Notes: a model not told the origin generated them from the sequence alone. Shown: positions 8,268 to 17,522, counted from the first letter of the stretch. The stretch is DNA of 64,000 nucleotides from a gamma proteobacterium NOR5-3 (GCA_000158155.1 DS999406.1:794986-858985), one strand, 5' to 3'. Translations and numbers: made by a program.

Positions 8268-8825
8268 ATGCGGTATTCCCTAAAAAATGTGGCAGCGGTA
8301 GCAGCCTTTGTCACGGCAATGTTGACGCTCAATGCGGCCTGGGCAGCAGAGCCCGTGATAGGGCCTGTGATTCCAAGTTTTGGCCCGGTGATGGCACCTC
8401 CTCCGGGTTCTTACAATCTTGACCCGGACGTGCATTACAAAGTCTCTATGGACATGTACACGACGCCGGATTTTCCTGATGAGCAGAATCGACACCTGGT
8501 GTCCGCGGCACGCTTCCTGAATATGCACGCGCAAAACGGCATACCTAAGGAAAATATCGAGTTTGCGTTAATTGTTCATGGAAAGGCGGCCAAGGATCTC
8601 TTGACCGATGAGGCGTATCAGGCCCGCTACAACGAACCCAACCCGAACTCCCAGTTACTCAAAGAGTTGAATGCGGCGAACGTGCCCATCTATTTATGCA
8701 GTCAGACCGCAGCGTTTCGTGGCATGGCGCCCGAGGAGTTCAGTCCTACAGTGACCATGTCGATGTCAGCGATGACAGCCCACGTGCGGCTGCAAAAAGA
8801 AGGCTATCAGCTGATTCCGTTTTAG
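8268..8825 (+). CDS. Periplasmic DsrE-family protein
   Basis: The 185-residue product has a signal peptide ending near AAWA and a DsrE/DsrF-like fold: LVSAARFLNMHAQNG, FALIVHGKAAKDLL, then a single cysteine in VPIYLCSQTA at the site where sulfur-carrier members hold their reactive cysteine. Cytoplasmic DsrE proteins relay sulfane sulfur. This exported type is often found near DUF302 and sox genes, but its function is not settled. A strong AGGAG lies six bases upstream of the ATG. The 110-base divergent spacer to the hydrolase gene presumably holds both promoters. Confidence 0.75.
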   Translation: MRYSLKNVAAVAAFVTAMLTLNAAWAAEPVIGPVIPSFGPVMAPPPGSYNLDPDVHYKVSMDMYTTPDFPDEQNRHLVSAARFLNMHAQNGIPKENIEFALIVHGKAAKDLLTDEAYQARYNEPNPNSQLLKELNAANVPIYLCSQTAAFRGMAPEEFSPTVTMSMSAMTAHVRLQKEGYQLIPF

Positions 8826-8867
8826 GGTGGAGGCTGCAGCGACACTCAGGCAGCGTCACTCGTCGGG

Positions 8868-9275
8868 CTATGCGCTGCGGAGCATGGCCCTCACCACCTC
8901 AGGTACCGGGGTTGGCTTACGGGTTTTTCGATCCACGAATACTTGCGCAAAACTGCCTTTGGCCAGGGCGACGCTGTCGCTGACGCGGGTCAGTGAAAAA
9001 CCCAGGGTCGCGCTGGTGTTACCAATCCGCTCATAGGCCACTTCAACAATCACATCGTCACCGGCGTGGCATTCGTGGAGATAGTCGCAGCTCGCGTTAG
9101 CGGTAAACACGTAGCAGGGAAGACCCTCCGGATTGCTCCAGTCAAAGCCAAACTCACGCATGTAGTTGCCGGCGACCTCATCGGCAAACACCAGATAATT
9201 GGCAAAAAACATATGCCCCTGCGCGTCAGTATCGCGAAAGCGTACTCGCAGGGTTTCTTGAAACGTGTCGCTCAT
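8868..9275 (-). CDS. 4HBT-type acyl-CoA thioesterase
   Basis: A 135-residue hotdog-fold protein of the 4-hydroxybenzoyl-CoA thioesterase/YbgC type. The signature VRFRDTDAQGHMFFANYLVF contains the catalytic aspartate motif (DTDAQGH). It would hydrolyse short or aromatic acyl-CoA thioesters in the cytosol. Its ATG overlaps the upstream sodium-channel stop by four bases (ATGA), implying translational coupling despite no obvious functional link. Confidence 0.85.
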   Translation of the reverse strand: MSDTFQETLRVRFRDTDAQGHMFFANYLVFADEVAGNYMREFGFDWSNPEGLPCYVFTANASCDYLHECHAGDDVIVEVAYERIGNTSATLGFSLTRVSDSVALAKGSFAQVFVDRKTRKPTPVPEVVRAMLRSA

Positions 9276-10108
9276 GGTTTGTCCTTCTTGAGTTGCTGCG
9301 CCAGTTCTTCGAGGCGGCTTATCTGCTTTGCGATGGTTTCCAGTTCCTGTCCAAGGTCCTGCCGCAGTTCATCCTGACCTGCGGTAATGCTGTCCCGAGC
9401 CTCGGTAACCTCTTGTTCCGTATAGTGTTCCACTGCGTCGACGATAATGCCGATAAACAGGTTCAGCATGGTGAATGTTGTTCCCAGAATGAAGATGACA
9501 AAAAATAGCCAGGCCATGGGGCTGTGTGTCATCGCGGGCCGGGCTATTTGAGAGGCCCAGCTTTCCAGAGTCATAACCTGGAAAAGCGTGAAAAAGGTCC
9601 TTCCGAGGTTGCCAAACTCCGCTGGCATATCGGCGCTAAACAGTCCCGTGGCAATGACCGCAGCCACATAATAAAGAATCATTAATACAACGCCGATCGA
9701 TGCCAGCCCCGGCAGTGCCGATAGGAGTGCGCCAACGACCTTACGCATTGAAGGGGCCAGTGTTAGCAAACGCAGCACGCGCAAGACCCTGAGTGTTCGC
9801 AGCACGGCCAGGGGCCCCGCTGCAGGTATCAATGCTATCGCTACCACAATAAAGTCGAAGACGCTCCAGGGGTCACGCCAAAACGCCCGGCGATGAGCGA
9901 TTACTCGGGCGCCGATTTCGAATACAAATACAGAGAGGATCACAGCGTCAAGCTGATGGATGAGATTCCCGTATCTAGCCATGATGTCGGGTGAAGTTTC
10001 CATGCCCAGTATCACGGCGTTCAAGATAATCAGCGCGGTGATGAGCTTCTGGAACCAGGCTTGTCCCAGCGCGTCTTTCAGTTTTTCCAGTATTTGCTGA
10101 TAAGCCAT
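9272..10108 (-). CDS. Bacterial voltage-gated sodium channel (NaChBac family)
   Basis: The 278-residue protein has six transmembrane segments and a cytoplasmic coiled-coil tail, matching single-domain prokaryotic sodium channels that assemble as tetramers. The S4 voltage sensor shows regularly spaced arginines (RTLRVLRVLRLL). The pore loop holds the sodium selectivity filter TLESWAS. S6 is LFFVIFILGTTFTMLNLFIG. The C-terminus (ELRQDLGQELETIAKQ and following) is a heptad-like coiled coil used for tetramerisation. It fits a marine, sodium-exploiting organism. Confidence 0.93.
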   Translation of the reverse strand: MAYQQILEKLKDALGQAWFQKLITALIILNAVILGMETSPDIMARYGNLIHQLDAVILSVFVFEIGARVIAHRRAFWRDPWSVFDFIVVAIALIPAAGPLAVLRTLRVLRVLRLLTLAPSMRKVVGALLSALPGLASIGVVLMILYYVAAVIATGLFSADMPAEFGNLGRTFFTLFQVMTLESWASQIARPAMTHSPMAWLFFVIFILGTTFTMLNLFIGIIVDAVEHYTEQEVTEARDSITAGQDELRQDLGQELETIAKQISRLEELAQQLKKDKP

Positions 10109-10191
10109 AACTACTCTCGATCTTTATGACGGGTCAGAGCGATGCAAGTGGGTAGCTTGGCATCACCGTATACGGATGGGTGAATTTTTAA

Positions 10192-11070
10192 TTATCCTCG
10201 ATGGTGTTTTCGTGTCGCAAGGATGAAGACGCGGGGCAGGCGCAGCATCACTTTACCATCGACTCTTGGTGCGTAAGCCTGACTGACCCGATGGCGATAG
10301 TGCGTTTGAAAGGCGCTCCGCTTTTCAGCAGGCAGCATATCCAAAAATGGCTTGAGGCCGGTGCTGGCGAACCATGCCACGATCTCTTCGGCGCCGCTCA
10401 GGAGATGCTGATAGTGAGTTTCCCATAGCCTCAGGGACTCGCAATAGGGTATCAGGAGGTCGTAATATTCTTCGGCCGTCAGCAACGCCGATCGTTGGGA
10501 CTTAAAGGCCTGCAGGTGGCTTGCATAATCGGGAAGTTCTGCAACAGCCTGCATAAGACGATGACTGGGTTCGTCGAGGTTGTTTGGCATTTGCACTGCC
10601 AAACACCCACCGAGTGAAACCTGCTGCATGAGCTTGGGAAGCAATGCCTCATGATTGGGCAGCCAGTGCAGACTCGCATTGGCGACAATGAGGTCTTGCG
10701 GCTCCGCAGCGACAAACTTGGCAATATTACCCTGCACGAAATGTGCGTCAGGGACGCGCCGCGTAGCCGCTGTGAGCATATCTGCAGACTGATCTATGCC
10801 GGTTATCTTTGCGTCGGGCCATCGTTCAGTTAATAAGGTCGTGGACAAACCCGAGCCACAGCCAAGATCTGTGACGCTGCGGGCGCTAGTTAACGGCACA
10901 GCGTCTATGAGTTCCCGTGCTGCCCGCTGCCTCTCCATGGCAAAGCTGTCGTAGTGTTGTGCACTCCAGTCGATAATGGTCGGGCCGCTCCGAAAAAGTG
11001 AATGCCCCAGCCTGCCTTCAGATGCCGCGGGCGTCCAGTGCCGCACGAATGCGTTTGTGTTCTTTTTCAT
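10192..11070 (-). CDS. tam: Trans-aconitate 2-methyltransferase-like SAM methyltransferase
   Basis: A class I SAM methyltransferase of 292 residues if the ATG at 11070 is used. Motif I is VTDLGCGSGLST; the acidic residue ending beta 2 is in ITGIDQSADML; NASLHWLPNHEALL is typical of Tam, which methylates trans-aconitate. The first 31 residues overlap the upstream symporter gene by 53 bases and have no counterpart in Tam, whose usual start (DW...Y) aligns with IIDWSAQHY. No ATG lies there; an ATT about ten bases after CGGAG might be a rare start. Exact substrate not provable. Confidence 0.8.
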   Translation of the reverse strand: MKKNTNAFVRHWTPAASEGRLGHSLFRSGPTIIDWSAQHYDSFAMERQRAARELIDAVPLTSARSVTDLGCGSGLSTTLLTERWPDAKITGIDQSADMLTAATRRVPDAHFVQGNIAKFVAAEPQDLIVANASLHWLPNHEALLPKLMQQVSLGGCLAVQMPNNLDEPSHRLMQAVAELPDYASHLQAFKSQRSALLTAEEYYDLLIPYCESLRLWETHYQHLLSGAEEIVAWFASTGLKPFLDMLPAEKRSAFQTHYRHRVSQAYAPRVDGKVMLRLPRVFILATRKHHRG

Positions 11071-12361
11071 CGATGGGGAATCGCCACATCATCGCAATGG
11101 CCGCAGCTTTGAAGATGATACTGGGTGCTGCATACAAGATCGCGAGCAATCTCACATCGCCCGCTGCGTTGCTGATGGTCGCGTCGAAGCCTACAAACTC
11201 CAGTGCCGGGAACATCAGCCCTACCGCTAAGGCGTAGGCCAGTTTTGAGGCGGTTCCCCAAAGAGCAAAGAAAAGTCCGGGTCGTCGGCGATTGTTTTCC
11301 AGGGCATCCCATTCGATAAGGTCGCCATTGATGGCCGATGGCAGTGCGAGATCTGCGCCAATCATTAAGCCCGTGCCCATCACAATAATGCCGTAGAGCA
11401 GTACATCGCCACTGCCAAGAAACGGCGCTACGCAAAAGAACAAACAGGAGCCTATGACGGCGATACACCAGCTGCGATGTTTGCCCCAGCGTCTGGACAG
11501 TGCAACCCACAGGGGTACCGATACGGCGCTGCAAACAAAGTAGCCGAACAGCATGGGCCCGGCCACCGCAGGTGCCTCAAGTACGTGAGTCACATACAGA
11601 AGAAACAACGTCGCGGGTATGGCGTTCCCCAGACCGTTGAGTAAAAACGCCAGGAGCAGCCGCCGAAACGGTGAAGGACGACGCAGCAGGTCCCATGCCT
11701 CGCGCAGTGAGTTTCCCTGGCTATCAACCTTGGCCTGATCCGGCACCACCGCCGCAGCCAGGGGTACGCTGATGGCCAGACCTGCGACGGTGAGAATCGT
11801 TATCGCATAGAGTGAGCTGGCAAGAGCTGCGCTGTCGCTGTTATCGACAAGGAGCAGGGCTACCAGGGTTCCCGCCAGTCCGAAAATAACCCGCACGCCC
11901 GAGATGCGGCTGCGTTGATGGTAGGACTCACTGAGTTCGGCGCCCCAGGCGTTCATGGGCACAATGCTCATGGTCCCGGCAACATAGATCGCGAGCGTGC
12001 TGAGCAGCAGAAAGCTGTTGCCTGCACCTGGAGGCGGGTTGAAAAGTAACCAGACGGAGGCTGCGATCAGTGGCGCACTGCCCACCACCCAGGCTTTACG
12101 GCGACCCCAATGTGCGGGGGTCCGGTCCGAGAGGTAACCCACTATGGGATCAGTAAACAGATCCCATAGCCTGGCGGCCAGGAGAATGCCGCCGATGGCG
12201 GAAAGACTTAGCCCCAGGGATTGCGCATAGTAGGTAGGAACGATGACTTGCAGCGCAATGAACGCCCCGGCGAGGGGAAACGCCAACGATCCATAGGCAA
12301 CCAGTACGGCCAGGGTCGGTATCTGGCTTGCAACACTGCCCTGTGTATTTGAGTTTTCCAT
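11018..12361 (-). CDS. GPH-family cation:sugar-type symporter (MFS)
   Basis: A 447-residue membrane protein with about twelve transmembrane helices. ARLWDLFTDPIVGYLSDRT followed by GRRKAWVVGS is the hallmark of the glycoside-pentoside-hexuronide (MelB-like) symporters, whose acidic residues in helix II bind the coupling cation. The second half contains LMIGADLALPSAINGDLIEWD, also typical. The ATG at 12361 is preferred; a GTG at 12376 would add five residues. Transported solute unknown. The tam-like gene overlaps its 3' end. Confidence 0.82.
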   Translation of the reverse strand: MENSNTQGSVASQIPTLAVLVAYGSLAFPLAGAFIALQVIVPTYYAQSLGLSLSAIGGILLAARLWDLFTDPIVGYLSDRTPAHWGRRKAWVVGSAPLIAASVWLLFNPPPGAGNSFLLLSTLAIYVAGTMSIVPMNAWGAELSESYHQRSRISGVRVIFGLAGTLVALLLVDNSDSAALASSLYAITILTVAGLAISVPLAAAVVPDQAKVDSQGNSLREAWDLLRRPSPFRRLLLAFLLNGLGNAIPATLFLLYVTHVLEAPAVAGPMLFGYFVCSAVSVPLWVALSRRWGKHRSWCIAVIGSCLFFCVAPFLGSGDVLLYGIIVMGTGLMIGADLALPSAINGDLIEWDALENNRRRPGLFFALWGTASKLAYALAVGLMFPALEFVGFDATISNAAGDVRLLAILYAAPSIIFKAAAIAMMWRFPIDEKEHKRIRAALDARGI

Positions 12362-12393
12362 GCGAGTTATACGCACCCGCCAGAAATTGGACG

Positions 12394-14217
12394 TTAGCGC
12401 AAACTCAAATAGGGGTGCCCCGGATCGCGATCAAAGGCCTGGCCAAAGCTGCGCAGCTTGAGTTTGGATCCTTCTACCTCCAGCAGCTCCTGATCGATAG
12501 CATCGGCGTAGCTGGTGTCGCCAATAAACAGCTGATTCAGAAGGTTTCGCTCAAGCTTCAGTGTTACATCCGCGTCCGATTCTGTAGTGGGTCGAATGTC
12601 CAATATGCTGTTACGCAGTTCAACGGTGTAAGCCTCGCCCGTATCAGTCAGCTCGTAGGCCACGCTAATCGCCTTGTCACCGGCAGCGTCGGGATCAACG
12701 CGAACGCGTAACAGACTCAGCAACTGGCTGGTTGCCAGCTGCGAGGGGTCAAAGCGTCGCTTTTGTAGAGCTATAAGAATGTCTCTGGGTACTACCGAGC
12801 CCTCCAGTTCCCGCGCTGCGGTCAGGTAAAAACCCCGCCAGTTGGTGTTGGCGGTGGCATAACCGATGCGACGAAGAGCGGCTGCTTTGAGATAGCGCGC
12901 CGGCATGTCTTCGCGGTCCATGCGGACCAGATAGGCCGTCAGTTCGGCGGCCCATTGGTCATCCTTGGCTGCAAAGGCTTTCTCGGCCTCGGCAAAAACA
13001 CGATCGCGGCCGCCCATGAGTTGCACCAGGCGCCGGGCTTTTTCCAGCCGGGGCAGAGGGTCCAGCTCCGCCGGGTCTCCATTCCACCAACTGATGTAGG
13101 CGACATAGAATTCCCGGACATTGTGTTTAACCGTTCCGTACATTTCCCGGGTCCAGGGGTCGCGATCCATAAAGTCGGGCAGGCTGATGGCATTTGCCAG
13201 ATCATCGGGGGTGTAGCCTTTGTTGATAAGACGCAGGGATTGGTCGTGCGTGTACTGGATGGCATCGCGGTACACCGTCAGCATGTCCTGAATGTCTTCC
13301 CGACCCGATAAAGGCTGACCATGGCTGGGCACCAGGTGTTCAGCATCGTAGGCCCGCATACGGTCAATGGCCGTCACCCATGCGATGGCGTCCCGCGGCT
13401 TGGTACCCCGCAGGGAATGAAGGTTGGGGTAGTTGGGGCCCTGGACCTCGTCGCCGGTGAGCATCACCTGGTAGTCTGGCAACCAGATGGCCAGGTGGCT
13501 GGCGGATTCGCCGCCGGTCTGAAACAGCTCCATGCGAATGCCGGCGATGGTCAGTTCTTCGCGTTGATCGACAAAGTGGTTGGGGGGTATGTAAGTGCCC
13601 AGCTCGCCGCCCAGCGTGTAGCCGCAGCAGGAGACGTGATAGTCCCGTCCGTCGGTCACCGGGTCCAGCAGCTGGCCGTACATGTACAGCGCGCGAACCC
13701 CCATGATGGGCGCCGTCACCTGATTCTCGTCTTCGAGCTCTCGCAAAAAGTTTTGTGCGGCGATGACCTTTACCCGCCCGGACTCGGCATCAGCGCGGCC
13801 TATAAACGCGCCGGCGCCATTAATGTGGTCCGCGTGGTGGTGGGTGTATATCACCGCCTTAACTGGTTTGTCAGAAATCTCCCGAAAGGCGCTCTCGGCG
13901 ACCGCCGCGTGTTCATTCGCGGTCGTGGTATCAACAATGATCAGGCCATCATCGCCCTCAATCATGATGACGTTGCCAAAGCCGCGATTGGGAGTGTTGT
14001 AGTCCCATACCGGTGAGTCGCCGATTTGAAAGAGCTCTTCTTCGAGGTAGCGGGCGTGTTCTTTTAGATAGTCCGGCGAAGAAAAGGGAACCTTGTAAGG
14101 ATTCTCTCCCGTGCTTACGGACGCTGCCTGGTCCACTGTGGGGTCATCGCCTGCGCAGGCAGTAAGAAGAGCCGTGACTACAAGCGCGCCGACGCCTGTG
14201 TGTGGTTGCAAGTTCAT
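12394..14217 (-). CDS. Secreted lipoprotein alkylsulfatase (SdsA1/BDS1 type)
   Basis: The 607-residue product is a zinc metallo-beta-lactamase-fold alkylsulfatase that cleaves sulfate esters of alkyl chains. The dizinc motif THHHADH is followed by AGAFIGR; further ligands lie in TGDEVQGPN and LVPSHGQPL. A helical dimerisation domain follows, then an SCP2-like sterol-carrier domain at the C-terminus. The N-terminus ends in a lipobox (LLTAC), so it is probably lipid-anchored on the outer membrane. With the sulfatase at 30.6 kb it indicates use of organosulfates. Confidence 0.9.
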   Translation of the reverse strand: MNLQPHTGVGALVVTALLTACAGDDPTVDQAASVSTGENPYKVPFSSPDYLKEHARYLEEELFQIGDSPVWDYNTPNRGFGNVIMIEGDDGLIIVDTTTANEHAAVAESAFREISDKPVKAVIYTHHHADHINGAGAFIGRADAESGRVKVIAAQNFLRELEDENQVTAPIMGVRALYMYGQLLDPVTDGRDYHVSCCGYTLGGELGTYIPPNHFVDQREELTIAGIRMELFQTGGESASHLAIWLPDYQVMLTGDEVQGPNYPNLHSLRGTKPRDAIAWVTAIDRMRAYDAEHLVPSHGQPLSGREDIQDMLTVYRDAIQYTHDQSLRLINKGYTPDDLANAISLPDFMDRDPWTREMYGTVKHNVREFYVAYISWWNGDPAELDPLPRLEKARRLVQLMGGRDRVFAEAEKAFAAKDDQWAAELTAYLVRMDREDMPARYLKAAALRRIGYATANTNWRGFYLTAARELEGSVVPRDILIALQKRRFDPSQLATSQLLSLLRVRVDPDAAGDKAISVAYELTDTGEAYTVELRNSILDIRPTTESDADVTLKLERNLLNQLFIGDTSYADAIDQELLEVEGSKLKLRSFGQAFDRDPGHPYLSLR

Positions 14218-14311
14218 AAGGTTAGGTTCCTTGAGGCTGGTGTGTTTTCACCTTTATTAGATTTCTGCCGCTGCGATTAATCCCCGGGGGTTCATCGGCT
14301 TGTTATCCCGC

Positions 14312-14342
14312 TTGCCCCAACCGCGTGATCGCAAGCTATACT
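14312..14342 (+). promoter_or_regulatory. Candidate sigma-70 promoter of the DUF937-like gene
   Basis: TTGCCC at 14312-14317 and TATACT at 14337-14342 resemble -35 and -10 boxes with a 19-base spacer, slightly longer than ideal. The site lies 45 bases upstream of the ATG at 14387. Assignment by eye only. Confidence 0.35.
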
Positions 14343-14386
14343 TCCCCGCTGATTTTGACGGCAACAATACCAGTTGGAGATAGCAC

Positions 14387-14803
14387 ATGGATATTATGGA
14401 AATGGGAGCATCGCTGCTCTCTCAAAAGCTTGGCATTGACCTGGACCCCAATGTAGTGGCGTCGGCTCTGAGTGGTCTACTGTCTAATTCAAGCGGTGAA
14501 CTCGATTTTGCCGGCATCGCCAGCAAGATGGCCAGCAGTGGCGACCTCGGTGCAATCGTTGGATCCTGGTTGGGCGATGGTGCTAATCAGGCAATTTCCT
14601 CACAGAGCATTGCTTCGATTTTTGGCAGCGACAAAATCGCAGAGTTTGCCGGCAAGCTCGGTACCGATGCAGGCACAGCGACCAATGGCCTTGCGGACGT
14701 ACTGCCTCAGATGATGGACAAGGCCAGCAGCGGCGGAAGTTTGCTGGACATGGCAGGTGGCGCGAGCGGACTTCTGGGCGCTGCGAAATCGTTGTTTGGC
14801 TAG
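14387..14803 (+). CDS. DUF937/YidB-like protein
   Basis: A 138-residue protein rich in Gly, Ala and Ser, with no signal peptide. Features are an LLSQKLGIDLDP start, SALSGLLSN, then GSWLGDGANQAISSQSIASI, the GSWLG...N..IS pattern of the YidB/DUF937 family. The C-terminus (LLDMAGGASGLLGAAKSLFG) is glycine-rich. Function is unknown. TTGGAG lies nine bases upstream of the ATG. It is monocistronic and convergent with the patatin gene three bases downstream. Confidence 0.7.
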   Translation: MDIMEMGASLLSQKLGIDLDPNVVASALSGLLSNSSGELDFAGIASKMASSGDLGAIVGSWLGDGANQAISSQSIASIFGSDKIAEFAGKLGTDAGTATNGLADVLPQMMDKASSGGSLLDMAGGASGLLGAAKSLFG

Positions 14804-14806
14804 GAC

Positions 14807-15700
14807 TTAACTGTCCTGCAAGGCTGCCTCCATGCGTTGCGAGCTGTGCGCCAGCTTGGGGGGCAGGAAGTCCAGAGTGCTGCGATAGCCTGCCTCATAA
14901 AGCCGGGCTTTGACCTCTGGGCCCAGAGAAAAGGCGACCGGCGATACGTCGCCGGTGTCTACCACGATGGTCGATAGCCAGAAGGCTTCGTTGATGTACT
15001 CGTGGGACAGCGTGGTCATGAACGTGTGGATGAGCATCGCAAGATAGTCCCGCAAAGGGATGATGGGCTTGTTGTGTTTGAGCTTGAGCGAACCGTTGCC
15101 CCGCAGTTTGAAAACCACAACAGGGGTGCCGGTGCCCGACCAGTCGCGGCGCAAGGCTTCCTCGGAGAGGATGCTCCCGTCAGCCATAACCTGGTCCCCC
15201 AGACTTTTGAAGCTGAATAACAGCGGGACCGACATGGAGTAACGAATAGCCTCCGATACCGGCATCTCTGGCGACAGTGCCGTATTGAAAATCACAGGTT
15301 GCCCGGACCGTACATCGGTAGCAATAACGTGCAGATCCATATCCAGATCGCAAAAGCGTCGACCCTGCATTTTTTCATCCATCCAATGCTCAAAGCGGTC
15401 ACCGTTGGAAAGCCCCCCGGTGCGCAGCAGAGAGATCAGGTTCTGCCCCAAAAACTGTGAGAAATCGGTTTCGTCGGCGATTTCCCGAATCTGCATGAGC
15501 GTGTATCCACCGGCGAGCAGGGCAGCCACAATGCTGCCGCCGGATACGCCCACAATTTGTGTGAATCCTATGCTCAGTTCCTGTAATGCCGCGAGGATGC
15601 CTATGTGCGCAGGCAGCCGGGCGCCACCCCCGGCGAGTACCGGTACGATTAGCTGATCGCACTGTGAAGTGCCGTCGCGATCTTGTTGAGTATCTGCCAT
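14807..15700 (-). CDS. Patatin-like phospholipase
   Basis: A 297-residue cytosolic patatin-fold hydrolase. The oxyanion motif is GGGARLPAHIG, the serine elbow is GVSGGS, and the dyad aspartate lies in VMADGSIL, where patatins usually have DGG or DGA. It would release fatty acids from membrane lipids; individual substrate unknown. The ATG at 15700 starts MADTQQD; a start at 15724 would add eight residues. It is divergent from the ELM1-like gene. Confidence 0.85.
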   Translation of the reverse strand: MADTQQDRDGTSQCDQLIVPVLAGGGARLPAHIGILAALQELSIGFTQIVGVSGGSIVAALLAGGYTLMQIREIADETDFSQFLGQNLISLLRTGGLSNGDRFEHWMDEKMQGRRFCDLDMDLHVIATDVRSGQPVIFNTALSPEMPVSEAIRYSMSVPLLFSFKSLGDQVMADGSILSEEALRRDWSGTGTPVVVFKLRGNGSLKLKHNKPIIPLRDYLAMLIHTFMTTLSHEYINEAFWLSTIVVDTGDVSPVAFSLGPEVKARLYEAGYRSTLDFLPPKLAHSSQRMEAALQDS

Positions 15701-15793
15701 TGCCGATACACCTTGGCTTTGCACGGCATTACTATACCCTCAGATGCTTACCGATGAAGAAATCAATATGTGGGGGAGGCGACACAGGCAATA

Positions 15794-16681
15794 ATGCAGG
15801 GATGTATCGGCATTCTCAGCGATGGCAAGCCCGGGCACTTGAACCAGAGTCGCGGTCTTGCCGATGCCTTGCTGCGCCTGCGACCTGAACTTGAGGTTCA
15901 GGAGATTCCGGCGATGCCCCGGCACAAGGCCGTCATCGAACTGCTGTGGCCGGCAAAGCGCCCGCAGACTATGCGGCTCCTCATCGCTGCCGGGCATGCG
16001 ACACACTTGAGTCTTCTCGCTCTGCGCCGCGCCTATGGTTGTCCGGTCATTGTGCTCATGAGGCCCAGCCTCCCCGGCGCATTGTTTGATCTGCGCATTG
16101 AGCCGCGTCACGATGGAGGGAGCGAAAGTGAGCGCTGCTGGATCAGTGAAGGGCCGCTGAATCGCATGCAGCCCCACGCTGAGCGTACCAGTGACGGGCT
16201 TATTCTTATTGGTGGGCCATCGCCCCATTTTGCCTGGGATGAGGCTGCGTTGCTGGATCAGATCAAAGCCCTGTGTGACGGACGTCGACAGTGGCAATTG
16301 AGTGGATCGCGACGCACGCCACCAGAATTGCTAAACGCCCTGTCGGAACTGGCTATACCCGGTCTCAGCGTCCATGACCCGGCAATGCTGCCCCCGGGTT
16401 GGCTGGCCTCGGAGCTGCCCAGGAATGCGGAGTGTTGGGTCAGCCCCGATAGCGCGTCTATGGTTTACGAGGCACTGACTGCCGGTTGTGCCGTGGGCGT
16501 GTTCGACTTACCGGCGCAGGCGGGCAGCCGCGTGGCTAAGGCGATGGAGGCGCTGCATGAACGGCAGCTCATTACGTCTTTTCAGGCATTTACCACCGGC
16601 TCATTGCCGGCTCCGCCTGCAGTCCCTTTTGCCGAGGCGGATCGGTGTGCACAACGGATTCTTGAGCGGGGATGGTTATGA
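15794..16681 (+). CDS. ELM1/GtrOC1-family putative glycosyltransferase
   Basis: The 295-residue protein fits the ELM1 (DUF1022) family: ILSDGKPGHLNQSRGLA at the N-terminus, GGPSPHFAWD mid-protein, and the C-terminal CWVSPDSASMVYEAL region typical of GT-B fold nucleotide-sugar binding. Bacterial members are thought to act on surface glycans; no specific sugar can be deduced. ATG at 15794 is chosen; a GTG at 15770 in frame is possible. Its stop overlaps the polysaccharide-deacetylase start (ATGA), so the two probably work together at the cell envelope. Confidence 0.72.
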   Translation: MQGCIGILSDGKPGHLNQSRGLADALLRLRPELEVQEIPAMPRHKAVIELLWPAKRPQTMRLLIAAGHATHLSLLALRRAYGCPVIVLMRPSLPGALFDLRIEPRHDGGSESERCWISEGPLNRMQPHAERTSDGLILIGGPSPHFAWDEAALLDQIKALCDGRRQWQLSGSRRTPPELLNALSELAIPGLSVHDPAMLPPGWLASELPRNAECWVSPDSASMVYEALTAGCAVGVFDLPAQAGSRVAKAMEALHERQLITSFQAFTTGSLPAPPAVPFAEADRCAQRILERGWL

Positions 16682-17487
16682 TCGTCTTTGCGGTTATCGC
16701 AGTCCTGGTGCTGGTCATGCTGAGTCGCCGGTTTGCCTGGTGGCGCCGCACGGTAGCTTACCGCCACCCCCGGATTCTCATGTACCACATGGTTTGCGAG
16801 CCCAGGGCCGATGCCAGGTTCAACAAGCTCCGCGTAGCGCCCGCAAACTTTGAGCAACAGTTGCGTTGGCTTAAGGATGAGGGCTGGCATTTTGCGTTTA
16901 TGTCCGACCTGGTTCAGGCTCCGGCGCTGCCAGAAAAAACTGTGATTCTCACCTTTGATGATGGTTACGAAGATAATCTGCTCAATGCAGATCCGGTTAT
17001 GGAGCGTTACGGTGCCAAGGCCACCCTGTATGTAGTCGAGGACCGCTTTGACCGCGATTGGTCAACCAGTAAGAAAGCGCATCACGACAGTGGTGAGCTC
17101 ATGCGGGAGTCCAAACTGTCCGACGCGCAGCTGGAGCAGATGATTGCCAGTGGGCGCTGGGAACTGGGTGGGCATACGCGCACCCACGCCAATCTGGCAA
17201 AGGTCAATGCCAGCGAGCGTGACACCGAAATTGCCGGCGCCCGTCAGTCTCTGTCCGCACGGTTTGCCGTGCCGGTAGACAGCTTTGCCTACCCCTTTGG
17301 TATCTACGGTTCTGAGGATGTGGCCGCAGCACGCGCAGCGGGGTTCACCACGGCGGTAACTACCGAGGAAGGTATTCCTCTGGACATAGCGAGTCAGGCG
17401 ATGGAGTTGCCGCGCATCAAGGTCAGTGGCAAGGACTCTATGTTGGCCTTCAGGTTACGTATGCGTACTGGTTTTCGGGGCGTTTGA
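16678..17487 (+). CDS. Membrane-anchored polysaccharide deacetylase
   Basis: A 269-residue NodB-domain protein with one N-terminal transmembrane helix (FAVIAVLVLVMLS). The catalytic motifs are TFDDGYEDN (the two aspartates) and GGHTRTHANL (the metal-binding histidines), followed by SFAYPFGIYG. Family members remove N- or O-acetyl groups from glycans in the periplasm. The ATG at 16678 overlaps the stop of the ELM1-like gene and has GCGGGG about seven bases upstream; an ATG six bases earlier sits too near that site. Confidence 0.87.
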   Translation: MIVFAVIAVLVLVMLSRRFAWWRRTVAYRHPRILMYHMVCEPRADARFNKLRVAPANFEQQLRWLKDEGWHFAFMSDLVQAPALPEKTVILTFDDGYEDNLLNADPVMERYGAKATLYVVEDRFDRDWSTSKKAHHDSGELMRESKLSDAQLEQMIASGRWELGGHTRTHANLAKVNASERDTEIAGARQSLSARFAVPVDSFAYPFGIYGSEDVAAARAAGFTTAVTTEEGIPLDIASQAMELPRIKVSGKDSMLAFRLRMRTGFRGV

Positions 17488-17522
17488 GCCAAGTCTCGCT
17501 TAGCGCAGGTTCAAGGCCGCCC

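Noticed and set aside
10160-10185. CCGTATACGG palindrome after the methyltransferase gene
   Set aside because: Short palindrome with no T-run and no clear role; likely chance.
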